From Defluviitaleaceae bacterium (lineage in GTDB: Bacteria; Bacillota; Clostridia; Lachnospirales; WQUN01), in NCBI GenBank assembly GCA_009780585.1, contig WQZS01000010.1, positions 1 to 64,000 on the forward strand: a stretch of 64,000 nucleotides of DNA. The letters are read 5' to 3'. Position numbers and translations under genes: made by a program. The number at the start of each line of letters is the position of its first letter. The stretch's first letter is position 1. Shown piece by piece: positions 20,259-27,763 of the stretch. The notes under the pieces are model-generated. The model had not been told where the DNA came from. It was given only the letters and a program-made list of their open reading frames with translations, and did not search any database.

Positions 20259-20486
20259 CTACACCAACTCCACATACTCCCACATAATCCCCACGGCGCC
20301 GGAGTATTCCATATCCTCCGACTCCGTACGTGACAGGAACTCACCGTACGCGCCGGGGAAGGGATATAGGGCTTCTTGCAAGCGTTTCTTCATGGCATGG
20401 TAGCCGCCCTTGTAGAATTCTTCCCGCTTGAGGGATGGTTTTTCATAAGTTCCTGTTCTAAACTTTTCTGCGATAGGGTAGGTCAT
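20259..20486 (-). CDS. Small hypothetical protein
   Basis: 75 residues, soluble and charged, starting MTYPIAEKFRTG and ending GIMWEYVELV. It has the marks of a real gene: a good promoter (20523-20551), a strong terminator (20163-20194) and GGTG at a usable distance before ATG 20486. I do not recognise the family and cannot suggest a function. It stands between leader U2 and repeat E1. Confidence 0.6.
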   Translation of the reverse strand: MTYPIAEKFRTGTYEKPSLKREEFYKGGYHAMKKRLQEALYPFPGAYGEFLSRTESEDMEYSGAVGIMWEYVELV

Positions 20487-20522
20487 TGGGTTTTCACCGC
20501 CGGATGTATTTTGTTCCCCTCT

Positions 20523-20551
20523 ATATTAATACATTCGGAACGGTTATGCAA
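20523..20551 (-). promoter_or_regulatory. Promoter of the 75-residue gene
   Basis: Minus strand TTGCAT (20551-20546), 17-base spacer, TAATAT (20528-20523). Confidence 0.75.
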
Positions 20552-20594
20552 TTTTTACACAGGGGCTTCATTCATTTCTCGCACGTTTATTAAA

Positions 20595-20700
20595 AATGAA
20601 AAACCCCATGCGGGAAGCTCAAGCACCATAAGATGCACCCGCACAGGGTTTTCACCCGCCTCCCGACGTTACCGGGGAGGCGTTCTTATTCATTTTTACT
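20595..20700. repeat. Structured repeat E1 (AGCTCAAGC-type)
   Basis: About 95 bases shared with E2 at 54503. An outer stem AAAACCCC.../...GGGTTTT encloses AGCTCAAGCACCATAAGATG with a GCACC-ATAA-GATGC hairpin, then CACCCGCACAGGG. A second hairpin GCCTCCC...GGGGAGGC follows, with a T-rich flank. The unpaired AGCTCA is invariant. It looks like a small structured RNA with a terminator, or a mobile bidirectional-terminator repeat. The flanking 20701-20946 holds only a 12-base palindrome (GGCTGCGCAGCC, about 20770). Confidence 0.6.
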
Positions 20701-20946
20701 CTTTTTCCGTTTTTTGCTATATCGTAGAAAAGGTCAGGCGGATATCCATTACATGCATACCTGTGACTCGGCTGCGCAGCCTTTTATGAGTCGGTTGTAA
20801 GCCTCGGCGAAGTTAAATCGGGAGCATAAGCATCAGGGACGATTGTACGCAGAAATCGGGATGATCGTATGGCGTCAGGGTCGTATGGATGCCGTCCGTC
20901 AAGAAGATGGCCTCGGCTTGTGTTGATTATATCCGATTCGAATATA

Positions 20947-20976
20947 TTGTCAATCCTTTTTAAATAGAACTTATGT
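20947..20976 (+). promoter_or_regulatory. Promoter of the plus-strand small toxin-like gene
   Basis: TTGTCA (20947-20952), 18-base spacer, TTATGT (20971-20976), about 40 bases before the ribosome site at 21011-21018. Confidence 0.45.
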
Positions 20977-21023
20977 TTTTATGGTGCAGTCCTTATTGCG
21001 GCAACGCGAAAGGAGGTGAACGC

Positions 21024-21161
21024 ATGAGTGATTTTGCTCTTTCTCTATTCAAATATTACTTGAAGCATTATTTTAACAGTAAGAAAAAGAGTAATATCCC
21101 GAATTTTATTGACACGGATGGATATGATATTTATAATGAAAACAGAAAACGGCTCTCGTGA
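21024..21161 (+). CDS. Small toxin-like peptide, plus-strand member of convergent pair
   Basis: 45 residues, MSDFALSLFKYYLKHYF then a basic, polar tail. AAAGGAGGTGAACGC gives a perfect ribosome site before ATG 21024. Its first nine residues and about 45 bases around the start are identical to the minus-strand gene at 21335, so the two arose by inverted duplication. Less hydrophobic than a classical type I toxin, so it may be a diverged partner. Its terminator lies inside the other ORF. Confidence 0.6.
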   Translation: MSDFALSLFKYYLKHYFNSKKKSNIPNFIDTDGYDIYNENRKRLS

Positions 21162-21172
21162 GAGAGGAGCCG
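21139..21172 (-). terminator. Terminator of the minus-strand small gene
   Basis: Minus strand CGGCTC (21172-21167) pairs with GAGCCG (21155-21150), extended by CTC/GAG pairs, then TTTTCTGTTTTC. It lies in the last codons of the plus-strand ORF. Confidence 0.7.
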
Positions 21173-21188
21173 ATTCGTGACCTAATTA

Positions 21189-21335
21189 TTAAGTTAAGTC
21201 GGAACCGTCCCTACTATCGATAGGGGCGGTTCTTCCTTTTCTTCGGTATACTACGTACTTGGCGATGGCTGTAATGAAAACCTTAACGATCGCTTTTGCC
21301 GCAGTTTCGAATAGAGAAAGAGCAAAATCACTCAT
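21189..21335 (-). CDS. Small type I toxin-like peptide, minus-strand member of convergent pair
   Basis: 48 residues: MSDFALSLFETAAKAIVKVF, ITAIAKYVVY, then RRKGRTAP and a polar tail. The layout is one short hydrophobic/amphipathic helix followed by basic residues, as in Fst/TxpA-class membrane toxins; no specific family is claimed. AAGGAGGTGAACGC precedes ATG 21335, and there is an extended -10 promoter at 21416-21424. The 3' ends of the two convergent transcripts should overlap by roughly 100 bases, the par-locus-like arrangement of type I toxin-antitoxin systems. Confidence 0.65.
   Translation of the reverse strand: MSDFALSLFETAAKAIVKVFITAIAKYVVYRRKGRTAPIDSRDGSDLT
21202..21240 (+). terminator. 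Terminator of the plus-strand small gene
   Basis: GAACCGTCCCTA (21202-21213) pairs with TAGGGGCGGTTC (21221-21232), then TTCCTTTTC. It falls inside the minus-strand ORF, mirroring the arrangement of the other terminator. Confidence 0.7.
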
Positions 21336-21415
21336 GCGTTCACCTCCTTCCTAGTTGCCGTAATGAAAGCAAGGTGGATGCACGAACCAGCCCCCTAACA
21401 AGAGCCGTGGCCAGT

Positions 21416-21424
21416 ATTATAACA
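21416..21424 (-). promoter_or_regulatory. Extended -10 promoter of the minus-strand small gene
   Basis: Minus strand TGTTATAAT (21424-21416), an extended -10. The -35 is weak. About 60 bases before the ribosome site. Nothing else is seen in 21425-21640. Confidence 0.6.
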
Positions 21425-21678
21425 CGAATCGACAGGATGTGCTACATATTGTTGGGTTTCGAACTTTGTTGACCTGCCAAGCATCAGCACGCCCGGTTCG
21501 ATTTTTGCATAGCCGACTTATGAAGGATTCAATGGGTTGGCGGATATGTAATAACCTTTGCTGCATCTTGAGACCGTAACTGTTGATTCGCATTATTATA
21601 TTCTGTTATATTAAAGCGAAGCGATAGATAAAATATTATCGTGTAGGAGAATGAAATATATGATTATCGGAATAGGAT

Positions 21679-21918
21679 ATGCTGAAATTGAAAATTAAAT
21701 TTGAACGTCAAGCCGTTAAGCAAATCGAATCCCTCGAAAAAATATTAAAAGAGAGAATTAAAAGAGGTATCGACAATTTGCCGAATGGTGATGTTAAAAA
21801 ATTACAAGGGTATACTGCTACCTATCGCTTGAGGATTGGCGGATATAGAATCATTTATTCATATTTAGGGGATTCATTAATTATCAAAGCCGTTTTACCC
21901 CGAGGTTCTGCATATTAA
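21679..21918 (+). CDS. RelE/ParE family toxin
   Basis: 79 residues with the RelE/ParE fold pattern: FERQAVKQIESL, the helical hairpin KILKERIKRGIDNLPNGDVKKLQG, then the beta core TYRLRIGGYRIIYSYLGDSLIIKAVLPRGSAY. RelE relatives cut mRNA on the ribosome. The toxin gene comes before the antitoxin gene, the reverse of classical relBE. A 12-codon frame (ATG 21660, stop 21698) with the better ribosome site (AGGAG, 21645-21649) overlaps the toxin start and may couple or restrain its translation. Confidence 0.85.
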   Translation: MLKLKIKFERQAVKQIESLEKILKERIKRGIDNLPNGDVKKLQGYTATYRLRIGGYRIIYSYLGDSLIIKAVLPRGSAY

Positions 21919-21937
21919 AGCGTTTAGGAGGGTTTTG

Positions 21938-22135
21938 ATGAGCGTCACGAGAGAAGCATTGCGGCAATTGGTTGATGAAGTGGATAGCGGAGACATTAAC
22001 CTGGTTTATCAAATACTGGTACGTTTTACACCGGAGGTTGCCCCCTTAGGTGATGAAATCGCGGCTATATCAGAAGCGGATGAAAGCATCCGTCATTTTG
22101 GCGTCATTGATTATGAGGATGTAAATTGGGATTAA
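21938..22135 (+). CDS. Antitoxin of the RelE pair
   Basis: 65 acidic residues starting MSVTREALRQLVDEVDSGDI and ending DYEDVNWD, of the short helical kind that follows RelE/ParE toxins in Firmicutes. TTAGGAGGG precedes ATG 21938, 19 bases after the toxin stop. Likely binds the toxin through its C-terminus and represses the operon. Confidence 0.75.
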   Translation: MSVTREALRQLVDEVDSGDINLVYQILVRFTPEVAPLGDEIAAISEADESIRHFGVIDYEDVNWD

Positions 22136-22552
22136 ACCCTGTTCATTTCCCATCGCTTCATTATATATAAGTATGTTACATTCCCCTAACAACGCGCCGG
22201 TATGAGGATAAAATCGCCCCTTCAACAAATAATATATTCTGCGGGGAAGCGACATGGTTTGTTACAACTATATTACATTTGTATTAAATAGGTTGAACGA
22301 CAAAAAATACCATGCTATATTTCCTCGGTATTGAAGGGAACCTGCGGTGAAGGGAGCCGCTTGCGCGCGGAATGTTACATTTTGCTAACATTGAGGCCGA
22401 AAGCGTTGACCGACTGCATTTGCCGGATATACTACCAATATCACGGCGGCAAAGCCGCTATGTACAAGGGAAAGGAGGTACTGGTTTTTACCGGAAAGGT
22501 CAAAGCGTGACGACTATTTACCGCTAAAAGACCCTGTACGGTCGATTCAAAT
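22136..22552. other. Intergenic stretch without a supportable gene
   Basis: 417 bases between the RelE pair and leader U3. It contains a GCGGC-AAA-GCCGC hairpin (22446-22458) and a 16-codon frame (22460-22510, MYKGKEVLVFTGKVKA) that could be the tail of a decayed gene but lacks any proof. Two GTTACA-type repeats (around 22165 and 22262) were not interpreted. Confidence 0.4.
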
Positions 22553-22677
22553 GGAGCGTGCGCTAACCTGGGTTGGCGAACGTGTTGCTCGTTACGCGGG
22601 TCACAAACCCGCACACCAAGCGGAAACGCTCCATACAAAAATCGGAAATTCATTTCAAAAACCGGAAAGGAGAAAGT
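22553..22677 (+). promoter_or_regulatory. Conserved structured 5' leader, copy U3
   Basis: The most complete leader: GGAGCG (22553-22558) can close with CGCTCC (22627-22632) around the conserved GCTAACC/GGTTGGC element and the GCGG/CCGC hairpin. The 45 bases before ATG 22678 are essentially identical to U2. Confidence 0.7.
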
Positions 22678-25353
22678 ATGAAGAATCTCAAAAAGAAAGT
22701 AGCTTTACTGTTGGCGTTTGTGATGGTGTTGTCACTTGTGCCGATGAATGTGTTTGGTAGGACTGTAACCCCTGTGCTTACAGAGGCACAACTTACGACC
22801 GCAGCCCATCAAACCTTTACCATCGCGCTTGATTTAGCGCAATTTAGGGGCGTAAATACCGCTGAAGGAGCTAATTCTACAACCACCACGGCTCCGATCG
22901 AAATTCGCCTGCAGCTTACGGGAGATGGTGGTAACGCCGCCTTCCGTGATGCTACCGAGTTTAACTCTACGATTACAACCACAGGAGCTTTATTTGGGCC
23001 CGGCTTAAGCCCGGACGCGAGTTCATCACTTGGATGGACTGTTGGAACGAATCACTTTGAATATGACCTTCGCCTCGTTCCTCAGACCAATGGTAAAGAA
23101 GCCGTTCTTACGATATGGCTTATGCATACTAACCAAGCCGGAAATAACGACACCAGCATAATTCCCTCCCACGCAACGGGGCAACTGTTGATTCCGGTTT
23201 CGATCCGCGCCGCACACAGTTCGGCTAACCTTGTCGGGACCAACCAACGCAACGGTGTTCAAATCTTTAGCGAACCGTTGATCGTAGCCCCGGGCGGCGG
23301 CGTAACCTTCCGCCGTCAAGGTGCCCCAACAACCTTTGAAACGGCCCTTCGCATGGGTCATACCGATCCCATCACGAATCAAATGGATTACAACCAACGC
23401 GTACCGGCCGGCAGCATCGTCATGACTGAAAATGTTGCCCGTGTTTTGGGTAACGGTCAGCATACGGTTATTTTGCGCGCTCCCGAACATTACGCATGGG
23501 GTGCTCCGGGTTCCGGCTTGATCGGCGTCGGCGGTGCCGCGACAATTAACACCTACAGACCCGCAGGTTCCGTAATGGAAGTTGCATTATCGGGTAATGA
23601 ATTCCAAATCGGCGGACCGGACAACAGGTATATGCGTGTAACATTTACCGTTTCCCAAAGGCCTGACGGTCCCATGGGTAATATCGCGGACGGTATCGTA
23701 ATCCGTGGATTATGGCTTGCGCCTTTGTTGGCGGCAAACCCGACAGGCGACGTTGAAGTCAAAGCCTACTTTGGATACGATTTCCCCGTAGAAAGCTGGG
23801 GGGTAAACTACTGGCATGGTAACGTAGCCGACATCGTCGTAGGTGTTCGCGCAAGCGCACAACTCAACACGAGTTTAGTAGGTACTGTTCCCAACCGCAC
23901 CACCGGTGCTGCGGGCGATGACCAATGGGGCAAAAATGATTGGTCCGCTGCCATCAGACTGGAAGAAACCGTTCCCGGCGCATGGGACGTAGGTACGGCA
24001 GGCTTCTTGAGCCAATTGAGCTTTAATGTTGTTAACCCCGGCGTCGTCATTACCGGCGTAGAAGCACGCGCCACCCGTTTTGACCGTTGGCAAGGCGACG
24101 GCATCGCATATCTTGGCTACCATGAAAATGCCGTTCTCCAAACCGTTGATTTCGTAGGCGTTAACCATACCGCCGGTCGTTGGAATGAAACGACTTTAAA
24201 TATGGCTCTTGCACGCGTTATCCCCGGCGTCAGCGCACCTCGCGCGATTGAAGTCCGCTTCCAATTTGATGTGGAACCCGGCTATGAAGCAAACGTAGGC
24301 ACCGACATCGAAATCGCAATCGCAGGTTCTGCCCTCGGCGCGCTTAACCCCGGCGACCCCATCCAATTTGTTGTGGCAAAAGCCGTTGACCCCGTAACTG
24401 TAGAACGTGTGGACGATGTAGCGGCAGCTACGGTAAGCGGTATGATGAACCTGATTGAACCCACCGCTGTTTCGAACTTTGTGCTTACAGAAAACTTTGC
24501 GGGCGCACTTCGTGCAAACAGCACCATTTCCGTACGCATGGCTGGTGGTCTCGAAGGCTTTGGTGCGCTTTTGACCGCACCGACGGCTACCGTAACCAAT
24601 AACACCATTCGTTTGGCAGGTCCCGTGCGTTCCGGTACCGGGGCAAATACAGTCTACACATGGACTGTGTTGACACAAACCGCCGGAGCTCAACGTGCGG
24701 AAATCACATTCAGCAACATGTTTGTAGCAGCCGGTTTTGTCCTTCCCTCCGTACCTTATTATATATCAATCGGAGGATCAACCATTGCTCCTAACGTAGG
24801 ATCCGGTAATAGCTTCCCCGATTCGCTTGCGTATCATGAAGAAGCTATCGTCTTCAGCGTCTTCGACCCGAACTTCGTACACGGCGTAGGCGCACCCGAC
24901 ACCACCCCCGGCGGCCAAGAAGTACCCGAAGGCCCCGGTGAAGGCCCCGGCCAAGGTCCGATTGAACCCCCCGTAGTCAACGAACCCGCAAGGCTGACCG
25001 TAGACACCGCGGCAGTAAACTCGGCAGGCCAACCGATCTTCATCACCAATAACGGACGCACCCTCGTAAACCTTCGCGGTCTGTTCGTGGATGTAATCCC
25101 CAATGGTTCTTTAACCAGGGAAAACCGTGTATCCACCTTCTCCGCGCCTCACGCTAACGGTGCTTCCATGATAAACATCAGCATCCCCGATGCCGGAGCT
25201 CCCTTCGTGGTAATTGGCGGCACGCCCGTACCCCCGAATATCGCTGCAGGTTACGGCTTCGTGTTAATCGAAGACAGCCCGGGTGCAGGTGCAGGTACCT
25301 GGTATGTACCGATGAGCGTATTCACCGACTTGCTCGGCTACCTCATCAACTGA
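22678..25353 (+). CDS. Secreted surface protein 3 with C-terminal copper-amine-oxidase-like domain
   Basis: 891 residues from ATG 22678, which follows GGAAAGGAGAAAGT as in both paralogues (an upstream in-frame ATG at 22573 is inside the leader). Same signal peptide, then an ectodomain unlike those of proteins 1 and 2 (no DWD-EDD or FLPAR blocks). A glycine/proline linker (EGPGEGPGQGPIEPP) and the same C-terminal domain ending VPMSVFTDLLGYLIN follow. So the export and attachment modules are held constant while the exposed part has been exchanged. Confidence 0.8.
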   Translation: MKNLKKKVALLLAFVMVLSLVPMNVFGRTVTPVLTEAQLTTAAHQTFTIALDLAQFRGVNTAEGANSTTTTAPIEIRLQLTGDGGNAAFRDATEFNSTITTTGALFGPGLSPDASSSLGWTVGTNHFEYDLRLVPQTNGKEAVLTIWLMHTNQAGNNDTSIIPSHATGQLLIPVSIRAAHSSANLVGTNQRNGVQIFSEPLIVAPGGGVTFRRQGAPTTFETALRMGHTDPITNQMDYNQRVPAGSIVMTENVARVLGNGQHTVILRAPEHYAWGAPGSGLIGVGGAATINTYRPAGSVMEVALSGNEFQIGGPDNRYMRVTFTVSQRPDGPMGNIADGIVIRGLWLAPLLAANPTGDVEVKAYFGYDFPVESWGVNYWHGNVADIVVGVRASAQLNTSLVGTVPNRTTGAAGDDQWGKNDWSAAIRLEETVPGAWDVGTAGFLSQLSFNVVNPGVVITGVEARATRFDRWQGDGIAYLGYHENAVLQTVDFVGVNHTAGRWNETTLNMALARVIPGVSAPRAIEVRFQFDVEPGYEANVGTDIEIAIAGSALGALNPGDPIQFVVAKAVDPVTVERVDDVAAATVSGMMNLIEPTAVSNFVLTENFAGALRANSTISVRMAGGLEGFGALLTAPTATVTNNTIRLAGPVRSGTGANTVYTWTVLTQTAGAQRAEITFSNMFVAAGFVLPSVPYYISIGGSTIAPNVGSGNSFPDSLAYHEEAIVFSVFDPNFVHGVGAPDTTPGGQEVPEGPGEGPGQGPIEPPVVNEPARLTVDTAAVNSAGQPIFITNNGRTLVNLRGLFVDVIPNGSLTRENRVSTFSAPHANGASMINISIPDAGAPFVVIGGTPVPPNIAAGYGFVLIEDSPGAGAGTWYVPMSVFTDLLGYLIN

Positions 25354-25404
25354 CAGGTAACACAGCATCTAAACTAAACACACATTAACGAATGACGAAA
25401 CCGA

Positions 25405-25429
25405 ACGCCCCGCTTATGCGGGGCGTTTG
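25405..25429 (+). terminator. Terminator of surface protein 3
   Basis: ACGCCCCGC (25405-25413) with GCGGGGCGT (25418-25426), then TTTGC. Nearly the same sequence as the terminator of surface gene 1. Confidence 0.8.
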
Positions 25430-25615
25430 CTGTATAATTAAAACATTAATAAAATAAATACCATATAAAAATGAAACTATATTTTAAATTTTTGTAAACA
25501 ATTCAACCAAAAATCCGCACCCCCGGAAAATTTCGGCGGGTTTCCCGTAAAGTACAAAAATGGTATTGCGTTACATGCTATCTTCCTTTCACAAATTATT
25601 AAAGGAGATGGCAAA

Positions 25616-25786
25616 ATGAAGAAAAAATTGCTTGCGAAGACGTTAAGCGTCGTACTGGCAGCGGTGATGGTTTTTGCTGTTATGCCCGGAGGGGTAAACC
25701 CGATTGTTGTCCCCGATGACGAGCCTATGCAAACGACAAGTGGACCGAAAATACCCGACCAACCGTGGATTAATGGTAGAAAATAA
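25616..25786 (+). CDS. Short exported peptide, candidate quorum-sensing pro-peptide
   Basis: 56 residues: a basic start MKKKLLAKTL, hydrophobic SVVLAAVMVFAVMPGG, then a 30-residue tail ending GPKIPDQPWINGRK. The ribosome site AAAGGAGATGG precedes ATG 25616. This is the form of Phr/PapR-type signal precursors: Sec signal, short linker, C-terminal mature peptide. It ends 2 bases from the stop of the convergent double HTH-TPR regulator. Peptide genes next to RRNPP receptors are known; this pair is not one I recognise. No homology is claimed. Confidence 0.7.
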   Translation: MKKKLLAKTLSVVLAAVMVFAVMPGGVNPIVVPDDEPMQTTSGPKIPDQPWINGRK

Positions 25787-25788
25787 AT

Positions 25789-27702
25789 TTATTCAAACGT
25801 AATATTAAAGTGTTCCTTCATATGATTGCTTATTAATATTTTATATGTTGATTTGCCATAATCGGCAAATATACATAAAACATAATAAGCTAATACGAAG
25901 TAAGGAGCACTTTCTTTTTGTTTGTTATCATCAAAAAGATTATAAGCCCACACAAGTATAAGCTGAGGTAATTGGTATAAACGTTCTCTTTCTATATCGA
26001 AATTAATCCCGTTATCTAATATTTCCATTGATTTCTGATATTGCTTCAATTCGTGTAAACAAGATGCATAATTAAAAATCATGGTTGCATATAATTTTAT
26101 TTTTTCAGTTTCATCTTTGTATTGATTATTAAATCCGCACATTAAACGGTTGTATATTTTTTCCGCGTCATTATATTTTTCATTTAAATAATAATATCCG
26201 GCGATTTGGTTGATGAGAATGGTTTCATAGTGGGTAAGCCTTCTTGTGCTTATATCGTCTTCGTTATAATCCGGCCAAGTGATCGCCAACGCGTCGTGCA
26301 GTATCCGCAGGTAGTTCGGTGTCAAGCCATGGTGTGCGCGGTGGAACGTCGCCTTTGCCATGATGATGAATTGCAAATTGGTACCCCGTCTAAATTCATT
26401 GAGGTTTTCCAATTTGATGAGGAATGCTTCGGCTTCGTCATACTTCTTTTGTATGAGAAGCTGGTGCATCCGCTCCCGCTCGCGGTAGATTTCGAAATTT
26501 TTCGTACCTAAATAGAACCGGCAGTACAGGTTGATATCCAACCCCAACCGTTGGAAGATGGGTTCCAATATATAGTGGTTTGCTTCCATTCGGCCGTTTT
26601 CGATCTTCGATAGGGTGGATTTGCTGCAGATGCCTTGGTATACGTCCTCCTGTGTGAGGCCGGATTTTTCGCGTGTGTTTTTAATCAATTGGAAGATGTT
26701 ATCGCAGGGCTCCATATCGCTGCGGTTATATACGTGGCCCGTTACGGGGGTGTATTCTAAATCTTCTACGCCGTATGTATCAAAAGTGAGGTCGTACCGC
26801 CGCGCTTCTTCCAGTACCCGCAGGGCCTTGTTCCTTTTGTGCAGCAATTCGTACCCGAAGAACGCGAGGCGGTAGAACGTGCGGGCGGAATCGCCTTGAT
26901 TCAAGCGCCTCATGCAGGTTGCCTTGTTATGCAAGAAGGCCGGGGTATACGCCCCGTGGTTTCGGGTGGCGGATACCTCCAGGCCCTCGTCGCATATGCT
27001 TACCGCTTGCTCATATTCCTTGTCCAACATGAGAGCGTCCGTCAGCGTCAGCAATATCGGCGCGAGCGTTGCGTCCCTCTCGACGTCGTTGATGGGCAGC
27101 TTATTGAAGCTCTCGCGCATACCCTCCAATATTCGGATGGCGGTAACGGTATCGCCTTCCCGAAGGTAAACCTTCGCCATCGTGTGGAAGAGGATGGGTT
27201 CCTCGTACACCAGTAGCGCGTTGTTGATGTCGGCCGCGTCATATTTGTGCAGCGTTTGGGAGATGCCTTCGCGGATGAGCTTTAGCAGGGGTTCCGGCGG
27301 TTCCCCCAACAGGTAATCCAGTTGGGCTTTTTGGCTCAACAGGAATTGGCGGTTGATGGGGGTTTCGAAGCCGGGCAATCGGGTTAATTCGCCGTACAAT
27401 TCCCGCGCCGTTTCAATGTTTTCCGCTTGGAGGGCTTGCGACAGGTGGTAACGGAGCGTGTACACGTTTGCCGGCTGGCCCACCAATATCGGGCATATGA
27501 AATCGTTCATGGGTATGGACATCATAACCCCGAGGGTCTGCATCGTGACGACCTTGGGTTGCTGCGTGCCCCGTTCTATGCGGAAAATATTCAAATTGAA
27601 ATCGTTCTTCAATTCAAATTGCAACCTTGCTATCGACCATTTCTTGCGCTTACGAAGTTCCCTAACCCATGCGGCGGAATTGCAAACAGGCATACACATC
27701 AC
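25789..27702 (-). CDS. RRNPP-like regulator with two HTH-TPR units
   Basis: 637 residues. Unit 1: XRE-type HTH (about 12-62, FRIERGTQQPKVVTMQTLG) and TPR-like helices (80-310). Unit 2: a second XRE HTH (about 337-388, GLTQEDVYQGICSKSTLSK then IENG) and TPR helices (400-637). Single HTH-TPR proteins such as PlcR, Rgg and PrgX bind an imported peptide with their TPRs and control transcription. Two complete units in one chain is unusual and would give a covalent dimer. The start is a GTG at 27702 or ATG at 27699 with a weak site. It follows the GH4 gene by 61 bases with no terminator, so it may be the last gene of the sugar operon. Confidence 0.85.
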   Translation of the reverse strand: MMCMPVCNSAAWVRELRKRKKWSIARLQFELKNDFNLNIFRIERGTQQPKVVTMQTLGVMMSIPMNDFICPILVGQPANVYTLRYHLSQALQAENIETARELYGELTRLPGFETPINRQFLLSQKAQLDYLLGEPPEPLLKLIREGISQTLHKYDAADINNALLVYEEPILFHTMAKVYLREGDTVTAIRILEGMRESFNKLPINDVERDATLAPILLTLTDALMLDKEYEQAVSICDEGLEVSATRNHGAYTPAFLHNKATCMRRLNQGDSARTFYRLAFFGYELLHKRNKALRVLEEARRYDLTFDTYGVEDLEYTPVTGHVYNRSDMEPCDNIFQLIKNTREKSGLTQEDVYQGICSKSTLSKIENGRMEANHYILEPIFQRLGLDINLYCRFYLGTKNFEIYRERERMHQLLIQKKYDEAEAFLIKLENLNEFRRGTNLQFIIMAKATFHRAHHGLTPNYLRILHDALAITWPDYNEDDISTRRLTHYETILINQIAGYYYLNEKYNDAEKIYNRLMCGFNNQYKDETEKIKLYATMIFNYASCLHELKQYQKSMEILDNGINFDIERERLYQLPQLILVWAYNLFDDNKQKESAPYFVLAYYVLCIFADYGKSTYKILISNHMKEHFNITFE

Positions 27703-27763
27703 CGGAATGTATTATTTCCGCCATTTTACCATAAAAAACCTTATTTATTCCTTTTATAACAAC

